64,000 nucleotides of DNA from CAMXAS01 sp964442435 (GTDB lineage: Bacteria; Bacteroidota; Bacteroidia; Bacteroidales; P3): NCBI GenBank assembly GCA_964442435.1, contig CAYTZG010000009.1, forward strand, positions 1 through 64,000. Direction: 5' to 3'. The stretch's first letter is position 1; each line of letters begins with the position of its first letter. Shown piece by piece: positions 27,138-34,745 of the stretch. Below the pieces are notes generated by a model. The model saw nothing but the letters and a program-made list of their open reading frames with translations. It was not told where the DNA came from and searched no databases. A program made the translations under genes and the position numbers.

Positions 27138-29588
27138 CTACCGTTTCAGCGTTACGAGCGTGATGCCCGCGCCGCCGAGTTCCTCTTTTTGGTCTTCGAA
27201 AAACGCCACGTGCGGGTTCTGCCGCAGCAGGCGGCGGATATTCTCTTTCAAAACGCCGTAGCCCTTGCCGTGCAGGATTTCAAGCCGCGATTCGCCGTAG
27301 AGTACGGCTTCGTCTATGAATTTGTCGGTCAACGCCAAGGCGTCGTGCATCCGTTCGCCGCGCAAATCCAGATAGGGCGAAAATTCGTTGCGCCCCGTCT
27401 GCAGGTTTTCGATATGCACCTGCACGCGGCCTTGTTTGGTGGCCTCGTTGCGGGCTTCCTGCGGGGAAAGGGGCTTGAGTTGCGCCAACGGCAGTTCCAG
27501 CCGCATGAAGTCGAAATCCACCTTGGCCTTGCGGCCTTTGAGTTCCACAATAACGCCCACCTCCTTGCCGTCGGCGCGGCGAACGTAGCCGCCCACTTGC
27601 AGCGGCGGTTGCGCGGCGGCTTTGGCGGTTTTGCCCGTGACAGGCGTATGCGGTTGGGGGCGTGCGGCGGCCGGTCGGGCGGCCTCTGTACCATCTGCCG
27701 CGTGGTCGTCCAAGGCCTCCGCGTCGTTCAATATGGCGGCCATATCGGCCTGTAATTGGCCGCGCAACCGCCGCGTCTCTTCGCGTGCGGCCTGTTGCTC
27801 CTTAATCTCCCTAATCGTCTGTTCGATACGGCGGTTGGCCTGCGCTACGATGTCGGCCGCCTGCGTTTTGGCTTCCTTTATATATACCGACTTGCGCTCT
27901 TCGATTTCGGCCGTCAGCTTGCGGTATTTCTCCAACGTGTCGCTCAGCAGCCGGTCGGCCGTCTCCACCTCGCGGGTGCGTTGCGACAACTGCTGTTTCT
28001 CCACCTCAATCTGTTGCAGTTCCTGTTCAAACTGCAGGTGCCGGCGGCCCGTCTTGGCCTGCGCCGCCTTGAGCACGTCGGCGGGCAAGCCGGTCTGACG
28101 CGCCATCTCAAACGCGAACGAACTGCCCGGCAAACCCTTCTTGAAAATATAAAGCGGCCGCATCTCGGCCTTGTCAAACAGCATGGCGCCGTTTACCATG
28201 GCGGCATGGTGCTTGGCCAGCAGTTTCAACTGCGTGTAGTGCGTCGTTACCACGCCCCACGCGCCTTTCCGGTCCAAGGCTTCGAGCACGGCTTCCGCAA
28301 TGGCGCCGCCGGCCTGCGGCTCGGTGCCGCTGCCCAACTCGTCGGCGAGAAACAGCGTGTGCCGGTCGGCCTTCTCCAGCCAAAACCGCATATTCTTGAG
28401 GTGCGAACTATACGTGCTGAGGTCGTTTTCTATCGACTGCTCGTCGCCTATATCCACAAAGATATGATGAAAGAGGCCGGTTTCGGAGTTCTCCGACATC
28501 GGCACCAACAGGCCGCATTGCAGCATATATTGCAACAGGCCCACCGTTTTGAGGCAAACCGATTTGCCGCCCGCGTTGGGCCCCGAAATAATGACGATGC
28601 GTTCCTCGTTTTCCAAACGGAACGTAAGCGGCACCGGGTCTTTCAACAGCGGATGCCGCGCCTGCCGCCACGTAAAGCAGGGCCGTTCGTTCAGCACCGG
28701 CAGGCCGGCTTCCATCCGCAGGGCCAGTTTGGCTTTGGCGCGGATAAAGTCGATGCGGCCGAGAAAGGCGTAGCCCTCGTTCAGCACCGGCAACAGCGGG
28801 TACAGGTATTGGCTGAAATCCTTTAGGATTCGCGTAATCTCCATGCGCTCCTCATGGCGCAGTTCCGTCAATTCGTTGTTGAGCAGAAAGACCTCTTCCG
28901 GCTCTAAGAATACGGTTTGCCCCGTGGTGGAAACGTCGTGTATAAAGCCGCGGATTTGGCGTTTGTGCGCCGCCAACAGCGGAATCACGAGCCGTTCGCC
29001 GCGCACTGTGGCTTCGGCGTTTTCGCCCGTCCAGCCCTCCTTGCGGGCCGTGGAAAGGTATTTTTGGATATGGCGGTTCGACTCGCTTTGCAGGCGGCGC
29101 ATACGGCTGCGGATACGGTAGAGCTCATCCGAAGCGTTGTCGCGCAGCTTGTGGGTCAGCGGGTCGATGAGAAAACCGATGCGGTAGGGCAGTTCCGCCA
29201 CCACCTCCAACTGCTCCGCCAGCACGCGCAGCCGCGGATACAGTTCCTCATTCAGGTTCAGCAGATATTTTTTCAGCTCGCAGAGCACCGTGTACGAAAC
29301 GGCCAAGTCCTGCAAGCCCTCTATCGAGATAAAGCCGCCCTTTACGCCGATGCGTTTCAGCTCCGGCCGCAAGTCCAAATAGTCGGTGGCCGGAAACGGG
29401 TTTTCGAGCATCAGCACGCGCTTCATCTCCACGGCCTGTTCCAAGTATATCCGCAAGCGTTCGAAGTCGGTCGTAAAGCCCATGCGGTCGGCCAAATCCG
29501 TTCCCATCGGGCTGATGCACTCGTCCGTCAGCATACGGCGGATATGGTCGAAGCCTATTTTTTGCTCAAAGTTCTGTGGATACGTCAC
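27138..29588 (-). CDS. mutS2: Endonuclease MutS2
   Basis: An 816-residue MutS paralogue. It has the core and lever region (residues 1-300), the ATPase domain with Walker A SGPNAGGKSVCLK (about 337-349) and Walker B FLADELGSGTEP, a long coiled coil (about 510-620), and a C-terminal Smr nuclease domain (LDLRGERMHDAL and HGKGYGVLK). The MutS mismatch-recognition domain is absent, as expected for MutS2. Family members suppress recombination or act in ribosome collision rescue. The segment at residues 630-655 is an Ala/Pro-rich linker. Confidence 0.96.
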   Translation of the reverse strand: MTYPQNFEQKIGFDHIRRMLTDECISPMGTDLADRMGFTTDFERLRIYLEQAVEMKRVLMLENPFPATDYLDLRPELKRIGVKGGFISIEGLQDLAVSYTVLCELKKYLLNLNEELYPRLRVLAEQLEVVAELPYRIGFLIDPLTHKLRDNASDELYRIRSRMRRLQSESNRHIQKYLSTARKEGWTGENAEATVRGERLVIPLLAAHKRQIRGFIHDVSTTGQTVFLEPEEVFLLNNELTELRHEERMEITRILKDFSQYLYPLLPVLNEGYAFLGRIDFIRAKAKLALRMEAGLPVLNERPCFTWRQARHPLLKDPVPLTFRLENEERIVIISGPNAGGKSVCLKTVGLLQYMLQCGLLVPMSENSETGLFHHIFVDIGDEQSIENDLSTYSSHLKNMRFWLEKADRHTLFLADELGSGTEPQAGGAIAEAVLEALDRKGAWGVVTTHYTQLKLLAKHHAAMVNGAMLFDKAEMRPLYIFKKGLPGSSFAFEMARQTGLPADVLKAAQAKTGRRHLQFEQELQQIEVEKQQLSQRTREVETADRLLSDTLEKYRKLTAEIEERKSVYIKEAKTQAADIVAQANRRIEQTIREIKEQQAAREETRRLRGQLQADMAAILNDAEALDDHAADGTEAARPAAARPQPHTPVTGKTAKAAAQPPLQVGGYVRRADGKEVGVIVELKGRKAKVDFDFMRLELPLAQLKPLSPQEARNEATKQGRVQVHIENLQTGRNEFSPYLDLRGERMHDALALTDKFIDEAVLYGESRLEILHGKGYGVLKENIRRLLRQNPHVAFFEDQKEELGGAGITLVTLKR

Positions 29589-29613
29589 GGCGTCAATACA
29601 ATCAATTCAGTTG

Positions 29614-29632
29614 CAAAAATAGCATAAATTTG
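29614..29632. promoter_or_regulatory. Overlapping divergent promoters for mutS2 and eptA
   Basis: TATTTTTG on the minus strand (29614-29621) serves mutS2. TAAATTTG on the plus strand (29625-29632) serves the EptA-like gene. The plus box ends 1 base before an in-frame ATG at 29634, so that ATG is too early and the start at 29679 is preferred. Confidence 0.6.
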
Positions 29633-29678
29633 TATGGTCACCGAATTTTTCCTAAATTGCCCCGTTGTTACCCATAGG

Positions 29679-31274
29679 ATGATGTACCGCTTTAGGAATA
29701 GTATCTGTCCGAGCGTAAGATACGCTTTGTTCATCGCGGCCGTAACGGTCAGTTATGGCGTGCTGTTCGTGGCATGGGAATTCGCGGATGTGCCGTTTGA
29801 TGGTTTTCGGGATTTCCTGTCCATCGTTTTTCAATGGAGTGTCGTGACGTTGGCGGCCTTTCCGTTGTTTCTGCTGCTGGGGCTCAACAAATACCTGTTT
29901 GCCGTCACGTTTCCCTTCGTCGCGTTGTTGAGCGGCGTTTTCGCCTATTTCCGCCATGCCTTGCACATTACGCTGACCCCTATGCTGTTGGATTTGATAG
30001 CGGTGAATGATGTGGGCATCGGCCTGGATTTGATTTCGGGCAAACTGTTGCTGTTTGTGGCGGTGGCCTTGCTCTATGCCGGCGGCCTCGTTTATTGGCG
30101 TTGGCGCGGGATACACCTCGGCAAGTGGTGGTGGATTTGGTTTGTTGCGGCCCTGTGCCTTTTATATGGCGTGCATCATATCGGTCGCATCGCCCGTCCC
30201 GTTTCAAACCGGATGCCGGCCTCGTTTTATTACGTAACCCGAACGTATTGGCAGCAGCGTGCCGGCCAAACCGGCCGGGTGGCTTTTTCGGATACCGTAA
30301 CCTGTCGGGCCGATACGCTGACGGTGGTGGTCGTGTTGGGCGAGTCGCTCCGGGCCGACCATCTGCAACTGAACGGATATACGCGCGCCACCACCCCGCG
30401 CCTGTCCCGCGATACGGCGGTCCGTTCCTTGCGTCAGGTCTATTCCAAAGAAATCTTTACCCATCATAGTCTGCCGGTTCTTTTGACACGGGCGGACAGC
30501 GTGCAAGACGCCCGCGCCCATACGGAAAAATCCTTTATCACGCTTTTCCGTAAAGCCGGCTTCCGAACCGCCTGGCTTGCGAATCAGGAACCGGTCAACA
30601 CCTATGTAGACTTTATGCGCGAGGCCGATACCTTGGTCTACGCCAATGAAGGCAAGAATGTATATATGTTTGACAAATGGCTGGATGGTGCCTTGTTGCC
30701 GTCTTTTCAGAGCGAGTTGGCGCAGGCTTACCCCAAAAAGATGCTCGTGCTCCATACGATAGGCTCGCATTGGTGGTATAATTCCCATTTCGAAGAAGCG
30801 GTTTTTACGCCGGTTCTCGGTTCAAGAAACGTATCGGCAAGCAGCCGGGAAGCCATGGTCAACGCTTACGACAATACCGTGCTATATACCGATTGGTTTT
30901 TGTGCCGGTTGATAGAAAACCTGAAAGACGAACCGTCGGTTCTTATCTATATATCCGACCATGGAGAATCATTGGGCGAAAACGGAAAATACCTTCATGC
31001 CGAAGACAACGTCCCCTTGCATTATCCGGCCGCGTTCGTCTGGTATTCTCCTAAATATGCCGTTTCGTTTCCCCAAAAAACGGAAAGTCTGAAACGGAAC
31101 GCCAATCAGCCGATAAACACCGGTTTTCTGTTCCATAGCGTTTTGGACGCCGCCGCGTTGAACACGGTCTATTTGGATACCGCCCGTAGTGTCTTTAGCC
31201 ATAATGCTACATTCGGTAACACACAATGCTTCCCGCCAAGGCCGACATCGACCGATACAAGCAGGCCTTGGTAA
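29679..31274 (+). CDS. Phosphoethanolamine transferase (EptA-like, sulfatase fold), C-terminal frameshift
   Basis: A 531-residue inner-membrane enzyme that moves phosphoethanolamine from phosphatidylethanolamine to lipid A or another glycolipid. About five transmembrane helices are followed by a periplasmic alkaline-phosphatase-fold domain. That domain has VVVLGESLRADHLQLNGY (metal-site Glu), THHSLPVLLTR (likely nucleophile region) and YISDHGESLGENGKYLH (metal-site Asp, His). The last 18 residues after FGNT appear out of frame: dropping one CA from the ACACACA tract at 31219-31225 restores NTMLPAKADIDRYKQALV and a stop at 31316-31318. Residues essential for catalysis lie upstream of the shift. 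Confidence 0.85.
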   Translation: MMYRFRNSICPSVRYALFIAAVTVSYGVLFVAWEFADVPFDGFRDFLSIVFQWSVVTLAAFPLFLLLGLNKYLFAVTFPFVALLSGVFAYFRHALHITLTPMLLDLIAVNDVGIGLDLISGKLLLFVAVALLYAGGLVYWRWRGIHLGKWWWIWFVAALCLLYGVHHIGRIARPVSNRMPASFYYVTRTYWQQRAGQTGRVAFSDTVTCRADTLTVVVVLGESLRADHLQLNGYTRATTPRLSRDTAVRSLRQVYSKEIFTHHSLPVLLTRADSVQDARAHTEKSFITLFRKAGFRTAWLANQEPVNTYVDFMREADTLVYANEGKNVYMFDKWLDGALLPSFQSELAQAYPKKMLVLHTIGSHWWYNSHFEEAVFTPVLGSRNVSASSREAMVNAYDNTVLYTDWFLCRLIENLKDEPSVLIYISDHGESLGENGKYLHAEDNVPLHYPAAFVWYSPKYAVSFPQKTESLKRNANQPINTGFLFHSVLDAAALNTVYLDTARSVFSHNATFGNTQCFPPRPTSTDTSRPW

Positions 31275-31315
31275 CCTACCGGTTTGCGGACGAACGCAAC
31301 GATATGGCGGCGGGA
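31239..31315 (+). repeat. Direct repeat copy 1: eptA 3' end, upstream of the ATPase cassette
   Basis: A 77-base segment that recurs at 32730-32806 with three mismatches; the last 48 bases are identical. It encodes the restored eptA C-terminus ending RFADERNDMAAG-stop. Confidence 0.9.
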
Positions 31316-31330
31316 TGAAGCAAGAGGTGG

Positions 31331-31372
31331 CTATTTCCGAAAAGTGGTACACGTACCGCTTTTCGGAAATAG
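31331..31372 (+). terminator. Large hairpin between eptA and the ATPase gene
   Basis: Two 20-base arms (31331-31350 and 31353-31372) pair with one G-T mismatch around a 2-base loop. It can terminate eptA, although no long T run follows. It contains GGTACACGTACC, nearly the same 12-mer as the palindrome GGTACATGTACC at 31421-31432. It ends 2 bases before the -33 box of the ATPase promoter. Confidence 0.65.
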
Positions 31373-31374
31373 AA

Positions 31375-31406
31375 TTTGTAAATATTATAGTTTATGGGTA
31401 TTTTTG
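31375..31406 (+). promoter_or_regulatory. Promoter of AAA ATPase 1
   Basis: TTTG (31375-31378), 20 bases, TATTTTTG (31399-31406), an exact Bacteroidota promoter. The ATG is at 31452. Confidence 0.75.
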
Positions 31407-31420
31407 TATTCCATAAAATT

Positions 31421-31432
31421 GGTACATGTACC
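31421..31432 (+). promoter_or_regulatory. Operator-like palindrome in the ATPase 1 leader
   Basis: GGTACATGTACC is a perfect 12-bp palindrome between the promoter and the start codon, flanked by two direct copies of CCATAAAA (31411 and 31431). A near copy sits in the hairpin upstream of the -33 box. Position and pairing suggest a repressor or autoregulation site; no protein is shown to bind it. Confidence 0.45.
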
Positions 31433-31451
31433 ATAAAAACGAAATAGTAGG

Positions 31452-32705
31452 ATGGTGATAAGGCGGGACAAATACCTGAACCAGCTCATTGCAAGTAGGC
31501 ACAACGGGCTGATAAAGATAATCACAGGGTTGCGCAGATGTGGGAAATCCTATCTTTTATTCAAGTTATTCAAAGAGCATCTGTTGGTGGATGGGGTGGA
31601 TGACGCCCATATCATTCAGGTTGATTTGGAGAATCGGCGCAACAAAGCTTTACGCAACCCTGACGCCTTGCTGGCCTATATCGATTCACACATCAAGGAT
31701 GATGATATGCACTACATTCTGTTGGATGAAGTGCAGCTTGTTCCGGAGTTTGAAGATGTCTTGAACAGTTATCTTAAAATTGAAAATGCAGATGTCTATG
31801 TAACCGGCAGCAACTCTAAATTCCTGTCTTCGGAAATCATTACGGAATTTCGTGGACGAGGCACACAGATACACGTATATCCCCTTTCTTTTGCAGAGTT
31901 TATGTCTGTCGATGCCCGTCATCCAATTGATGCGTGGCAGGATTATTATACTTACGGGGGACTTCCGCATATATTAAGCCTGCATGACGATGAGGCCAAA
32001 GAGACGTATCTTAAAGAACTATATACCAAAGTCTATCTCACGGATATCAAAGAGAGGCATTCTATTCGATCAAATGCGGAACTTGAGGAGTTGATGCGGA
32101 TAGTGGCCTCGTCAATAGGTTCTCCTACCAATCCACCGAAATTAGAAAGAACTTTCAAAAGTGAGAAAAACGTATCATTGTCCGCCAAAACGATTGATAC
32201 CTATCTGTCATATTTTGCAGATGCTTTTCTTACAGAGAAAGCCATTCGCTATGATATAAAAGGGAAGAAGTATATCAATACGCTTTCCAAGCATTATTTC
32301 ACCGATATGGGAGTAAGGAACGCCATTTTGGGCTTCCGTCAAACAGAGGAAAACCATATCATGGAAAATGTTATATATAACGAGCTCCGCATGAGAGGCT
32401 TCTCGGTCGATGTCGGTGTGGTGGAAACACGCCCCGTAAGTGCGGATGGGCAAAGAGTCCGTAAGCAATATGAAGTGGATTTCGTGGCTAACCGCGGCAG
32501 TCAACGCTATTATATTCAATCCGCGTTTGTCATGCCGACAGATGCTAAAAAACGGCAGGAATCGGGCTCTTTACGCAACATAGATGATGCCTTCAAGAAA
32601 ATCATCATTGTAAAAGATTACATCAAGCCCAAACGGGACGAAACGGGCATCATAACCATTGGTTTGATAGACTTTTTATTGAAGCCGGATTTGTTGAATT
32701 GGTAG
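31452..32705 (+). CDS. AAA ATPase with DUF4143 domain (ATPase 1)
   Basis: A 417-residue ATP-binding protein. Walker A is TGLRRCGKSYLL (about residues 25-36), Walker B is ILLDEVQ (about 93-99), and VTGSNSKFL is the sensor. The C-terminal half is DUF4143, related to PD-(D/E)XK nucleases. It has YEVDFVANR but YYIQSAF where active-looking relatives have an EVK motif, so nuclease activity is doubtful. The gene is clearly more AT-rich than its neighbours and has its own promoter. The eptA-tail repeat resumes at its stop codon. Members of this family are widespread and of unknown role. Confidence 0.9.
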   Translation: MVIRRDKYLNQLIASRHNGLIKIITGLRRCGKSYLLFKLFKEHLLVDGVDDAHIIQVDLENRRNKALRNPDALLAYIDSHIKDDDMHYILLDEVQLVPEFEDVLNSYLKIENADVYVTGSNSKFLSSEIITEFRGRGTQIHVYPLSFAEFMSVDARHPIDAWQDYYTYGGLPHILSLHDDEAKETYLKELYTKVYLTDIKERHSIRSNAELEELMRIVASSIGSPTNPPKLERTFKSEKNVSLSAKTIDTYLSYFADAFLTEKAIRYDIKGKKYINTLSKHYFTDMGVRNAILGFRQTEENHIMENVIYNELRMRGFSVDVGVVETRPVSADGQRVRKQYEVDFVANRGSQRYYIQSAFVMPTDAKKRQESGSLRNIDDAFKKIIIVKDYIKPKRDETGIITIGLIDFLLKPDLLNW

Positions 32706-32809
32706 GAAACCTCGACCGCACACTGGTTGAGGCCGACATCGACCGGTATAAGCAGGCCGTGGTAACCTACCGGTTTGCGGACGAACGCAACGATATGGCG
32801 GCGGGATAG
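32705..32809 (+). pseudogene. Remnant of an eptA-like C-terminus
   Basis: Beginning exactly at the ATPase 1 stop codon, this frame reads GNLDRTLVEADIDRYKQ and continues to the same RNDMAAG-stop ending as the frame-restored eptA. It has no start or catalytic part. It is therefore a displaced or duplicated eptA 3' end on the far side of the cassette. Confidence 0.75.
32730..32806 (+). repeat. Direct repeat copy 2: eptA 3' end, downstream of the ATPase cassette
   Basis: The partner of 31239-31315, with three mismatches in 77 bases. Together they flank about 1.4 kb containing only ATPase 1 and its control region. Confidence 0.9.
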
Positions 32810-32821
32810 TGGATTTTTTCG

Positions 32822-32829
32822 TATATTTG
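32822..32829 (+). promoter_or_regulatory. -7 box upstream of the LRR protein
   Basis: TATATTTG, 25 bases before the ATG at 32855. No TTTG is found 20 bases upstream. Confidence 0.45.
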
Positions 32830-32854
32830 CGGATAGTTATCAATAATTGGTATT

Positions 32855-34738
32855 ATGAGAGAACTATTCGCAGTAATCGGTTTGTTGTTATTGGGGGTGG
32901 GTGGTGCGCTACAGGCACAGGATGAGAAGCAAGATCCTTTTGATCATGTTCTTTTTGAAACTTCGAATCATTCTCATGTGCTTGGCGCAGGAGAAGAAAT
33001 TGATCTAAAAGTCAAATTTTCCGCAACAGCAGGCGATAGATTTGTTATCTCCTGGGGAATACAGATGGACACCGTGCAGATAACCAAAACTGGTGAAATG
33101 GTGGAAGTAAGTCATCATTTTGAGGAAGGAGATATAATTGAGCATACGCTTAGCGTGAGAGCCGTGGATACGGGGAGTCATATTATCGGTTTTGCTTTAG
33201 AAGGTTCCATGTTTACGGATGTTGCACCATACCGTTGTCCAGCTTTCCGATATTTGTCTCTTAACAATACATCCATTAAGTATCTTCGCCCTGTCTTACC
33301 CTCATTGCAGTCCATTAAATGTGTCCATAATCCGCTTTTGTGGGAATTGTCACTTTACGAATGTCCATCTTTGAAGACGGTGGAGTGTGTCGGCAATCGT
33401 AGTTTGAAGCGATTGATCTTGAGTAATAACTACGAACTTGAAGAAGTGATATGCACTTATAACGATTCATTAAAAGCCCCAGAATTGCCAGAAGAAGGGG
33501 GCAACCTTAAGACAGTGGATTATTCGAACAATAATCAATTGGAATATTTGACTTTGTCAAATCAACCAGCCCTTAAAGCAGTCAAATGCACAAATAATCC
33601 GCTTTTGGAATCCTTTGGATTATATGACTGTTTGGCGATTGATTCCCTGAATATTACCAACAATGTACAGCTAAAAGCACTCTACCTGATTAATACAGGG
33701 CTGAGATTTTGGGATTTGTCGGTCGCGCCAAACCTTGAAGAGTTATATTGTAACGAGAATGACAGCCTGACAGCGTTGAAGGTAGATAACCCTGTTCTGC
33801 AGATTTTGGAATGTGACCACAATCGATTGGAATCTTTGCTTCTTGATAATTGCACTACCCTTGAAACTTTGATTTGCAGTCATAATCAGCTTACATCTTT
33901 AGAATTACATCCGGATGTGATTGTAAACGAAATGGTTGCTGACAGTAATAGTTTGACGTTATCTAACTTGGCAGATTTAACAACACACATTTCGGTACCA
34001 ACTACCGCCCTTTCGCCCCAATTTATGTCTGTTTTGCTCCAAGTCGGTCAAACGTTGGATTTGCGTGGGGAAATGGATATCAATGATAAAGCAACTCAAT
34101 GGTATTTCGTGGATTCTGTTGGCAATCTCATGGCGGAGCATACTGACATAAAATATCTTAACGGACGTTTTTCTTTTAGCAAAACGGGGAAGTATCGCAT
34201 AGAATTGGCTCATGATGCATTACCAACTTGCTGTGGCGATTTCTCCTCCGCTTGGGTATTTTATGACGTGACGGTTGTGGACTCGGTGGCGCGGCCGGTG
34301 TTCTCGGTGCCTTCGGGTGCGGTAAGGCGCCATACGCCTGTCTCACTGAGTACGACAACGCCCGATGCACGGATTTACTATACGATCGACGGCAGCGCAC
34401 CGGACAGCGCGGCCTCATTATATACTGATCCTATCTTCATAGACGAAGCGGTGACGATAAAGGCCATCGCCATCCAAGACACGTTTGTATCGCGGGTGGC
34501 CACGGCCTCCTATACGATTGATTTAACGGCCAACGAAAGCGATAGGATTACGGAGTCAGATTGCATATACACAAAAGATAGAAATATCTACTTGTCGGAA
34601 AGTGTGGGCGAAGTGGAAGTGTTTACAGCGAACGGCCAATGCGTGTATGAGGGTTCGGCAACGGCCATTCCCGTAAAACGGAGCGGCTTGTACGTGGTGG
34701 TGGCCAAGGGCGGACGCTGGAAAGTGGCGGTAAGGTAG
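32855..34738 (+). CDS. Secreted leucine-rich-repeat protein with chitobiase-like C-terminal domain
   Basis: A 627-residue exported protein with a signal peptide ending near LQAQDE. Residues about 130-370 form irregular leucine-rich repeats (LKTVECVGN, LKAVKCTNN, LETLICSHNQLTSL). Near residues 475-555 is a chitobiase/hexosaminidase C-terminal-type beta-sandwich (TPDARIYYTIDGSAPD). The last 50 residues (EVFTANGQCVYEG, RSGLYVVVAKGGRWKV) look like a short T9SS sorting tail. The LRR part is AT-rich, whereas from about 34260 on the DNA turns GC-rich like the rest of the chromosome, so the gene looks chimeric. It lies between the two DUF4143 ATPases. Its ligand is unknown. Confidence 0.8.
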   Translation: MRELFAVIGLLLLGVGGALQAQDEKQDPFDHVLFETSNHSHVLGAGEEIDLKVKFSATAGDRFVISWGIQMDTVQITKTGEMVEVSHHFEEGDIIEHTLSVRAVDTGSHIIGFALEGSMFTDVAPYRCPAFRYLSLNNTSIKYLRPVLPSLQSIKCVHNPLLWELSLYECPSLKTVECVGNRSLKRLILSNNYELEEVICTYNDSLKAPELPEEGGNLKTVDYSNNNQLEYLTLSNQPALKAVKCTNNPLLESFGLYDCLAIDSLNITNNVQLKALYLINTGLRFWDLSVAPNLEELYCNENDSLTALKVDNPVLQILECDHNRLESLLLDNCTTLETLICSHNQLTSLELHPDVIVNEMVADSNSLTLSNLADLTTHISVPTTALSPQFMSVLLQVGQTLDLRGEMDINDKATQWYFVDSVGNLMAEHTDIKYLNGRFSFSKTGKYRIELAHDALPTCCGDFSSAWVFYDVTVVDSVARPVFSVPSGAVRRHTPVSLSTTTPDARIYYTIDGSAPDSAASLYTDPIFIDEAVTIKAIAIQDTFVSRVATASYTIDLTANESDRITESDCIYTKDRNIYLSESVGEVEVFTANGQCVYEGSATAIPVKRSGLYVVVAKGGRWKVAVR

Positions 34739-34745
34739 AGAAGGC

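Noticed and set aside
29634..29678. Earlier ATG for the EptA-like gene
   Set aside because: It lies 1 base after the -7 box and could not be within the transcript with a leader; the ATG at 29679 fits better.
31239..32809. Classical insertion sequence or integron
   Set aside because: No transposase or integrase and no terminal inverted repeats at the cassette ends; only the gene-end duplication is seen.
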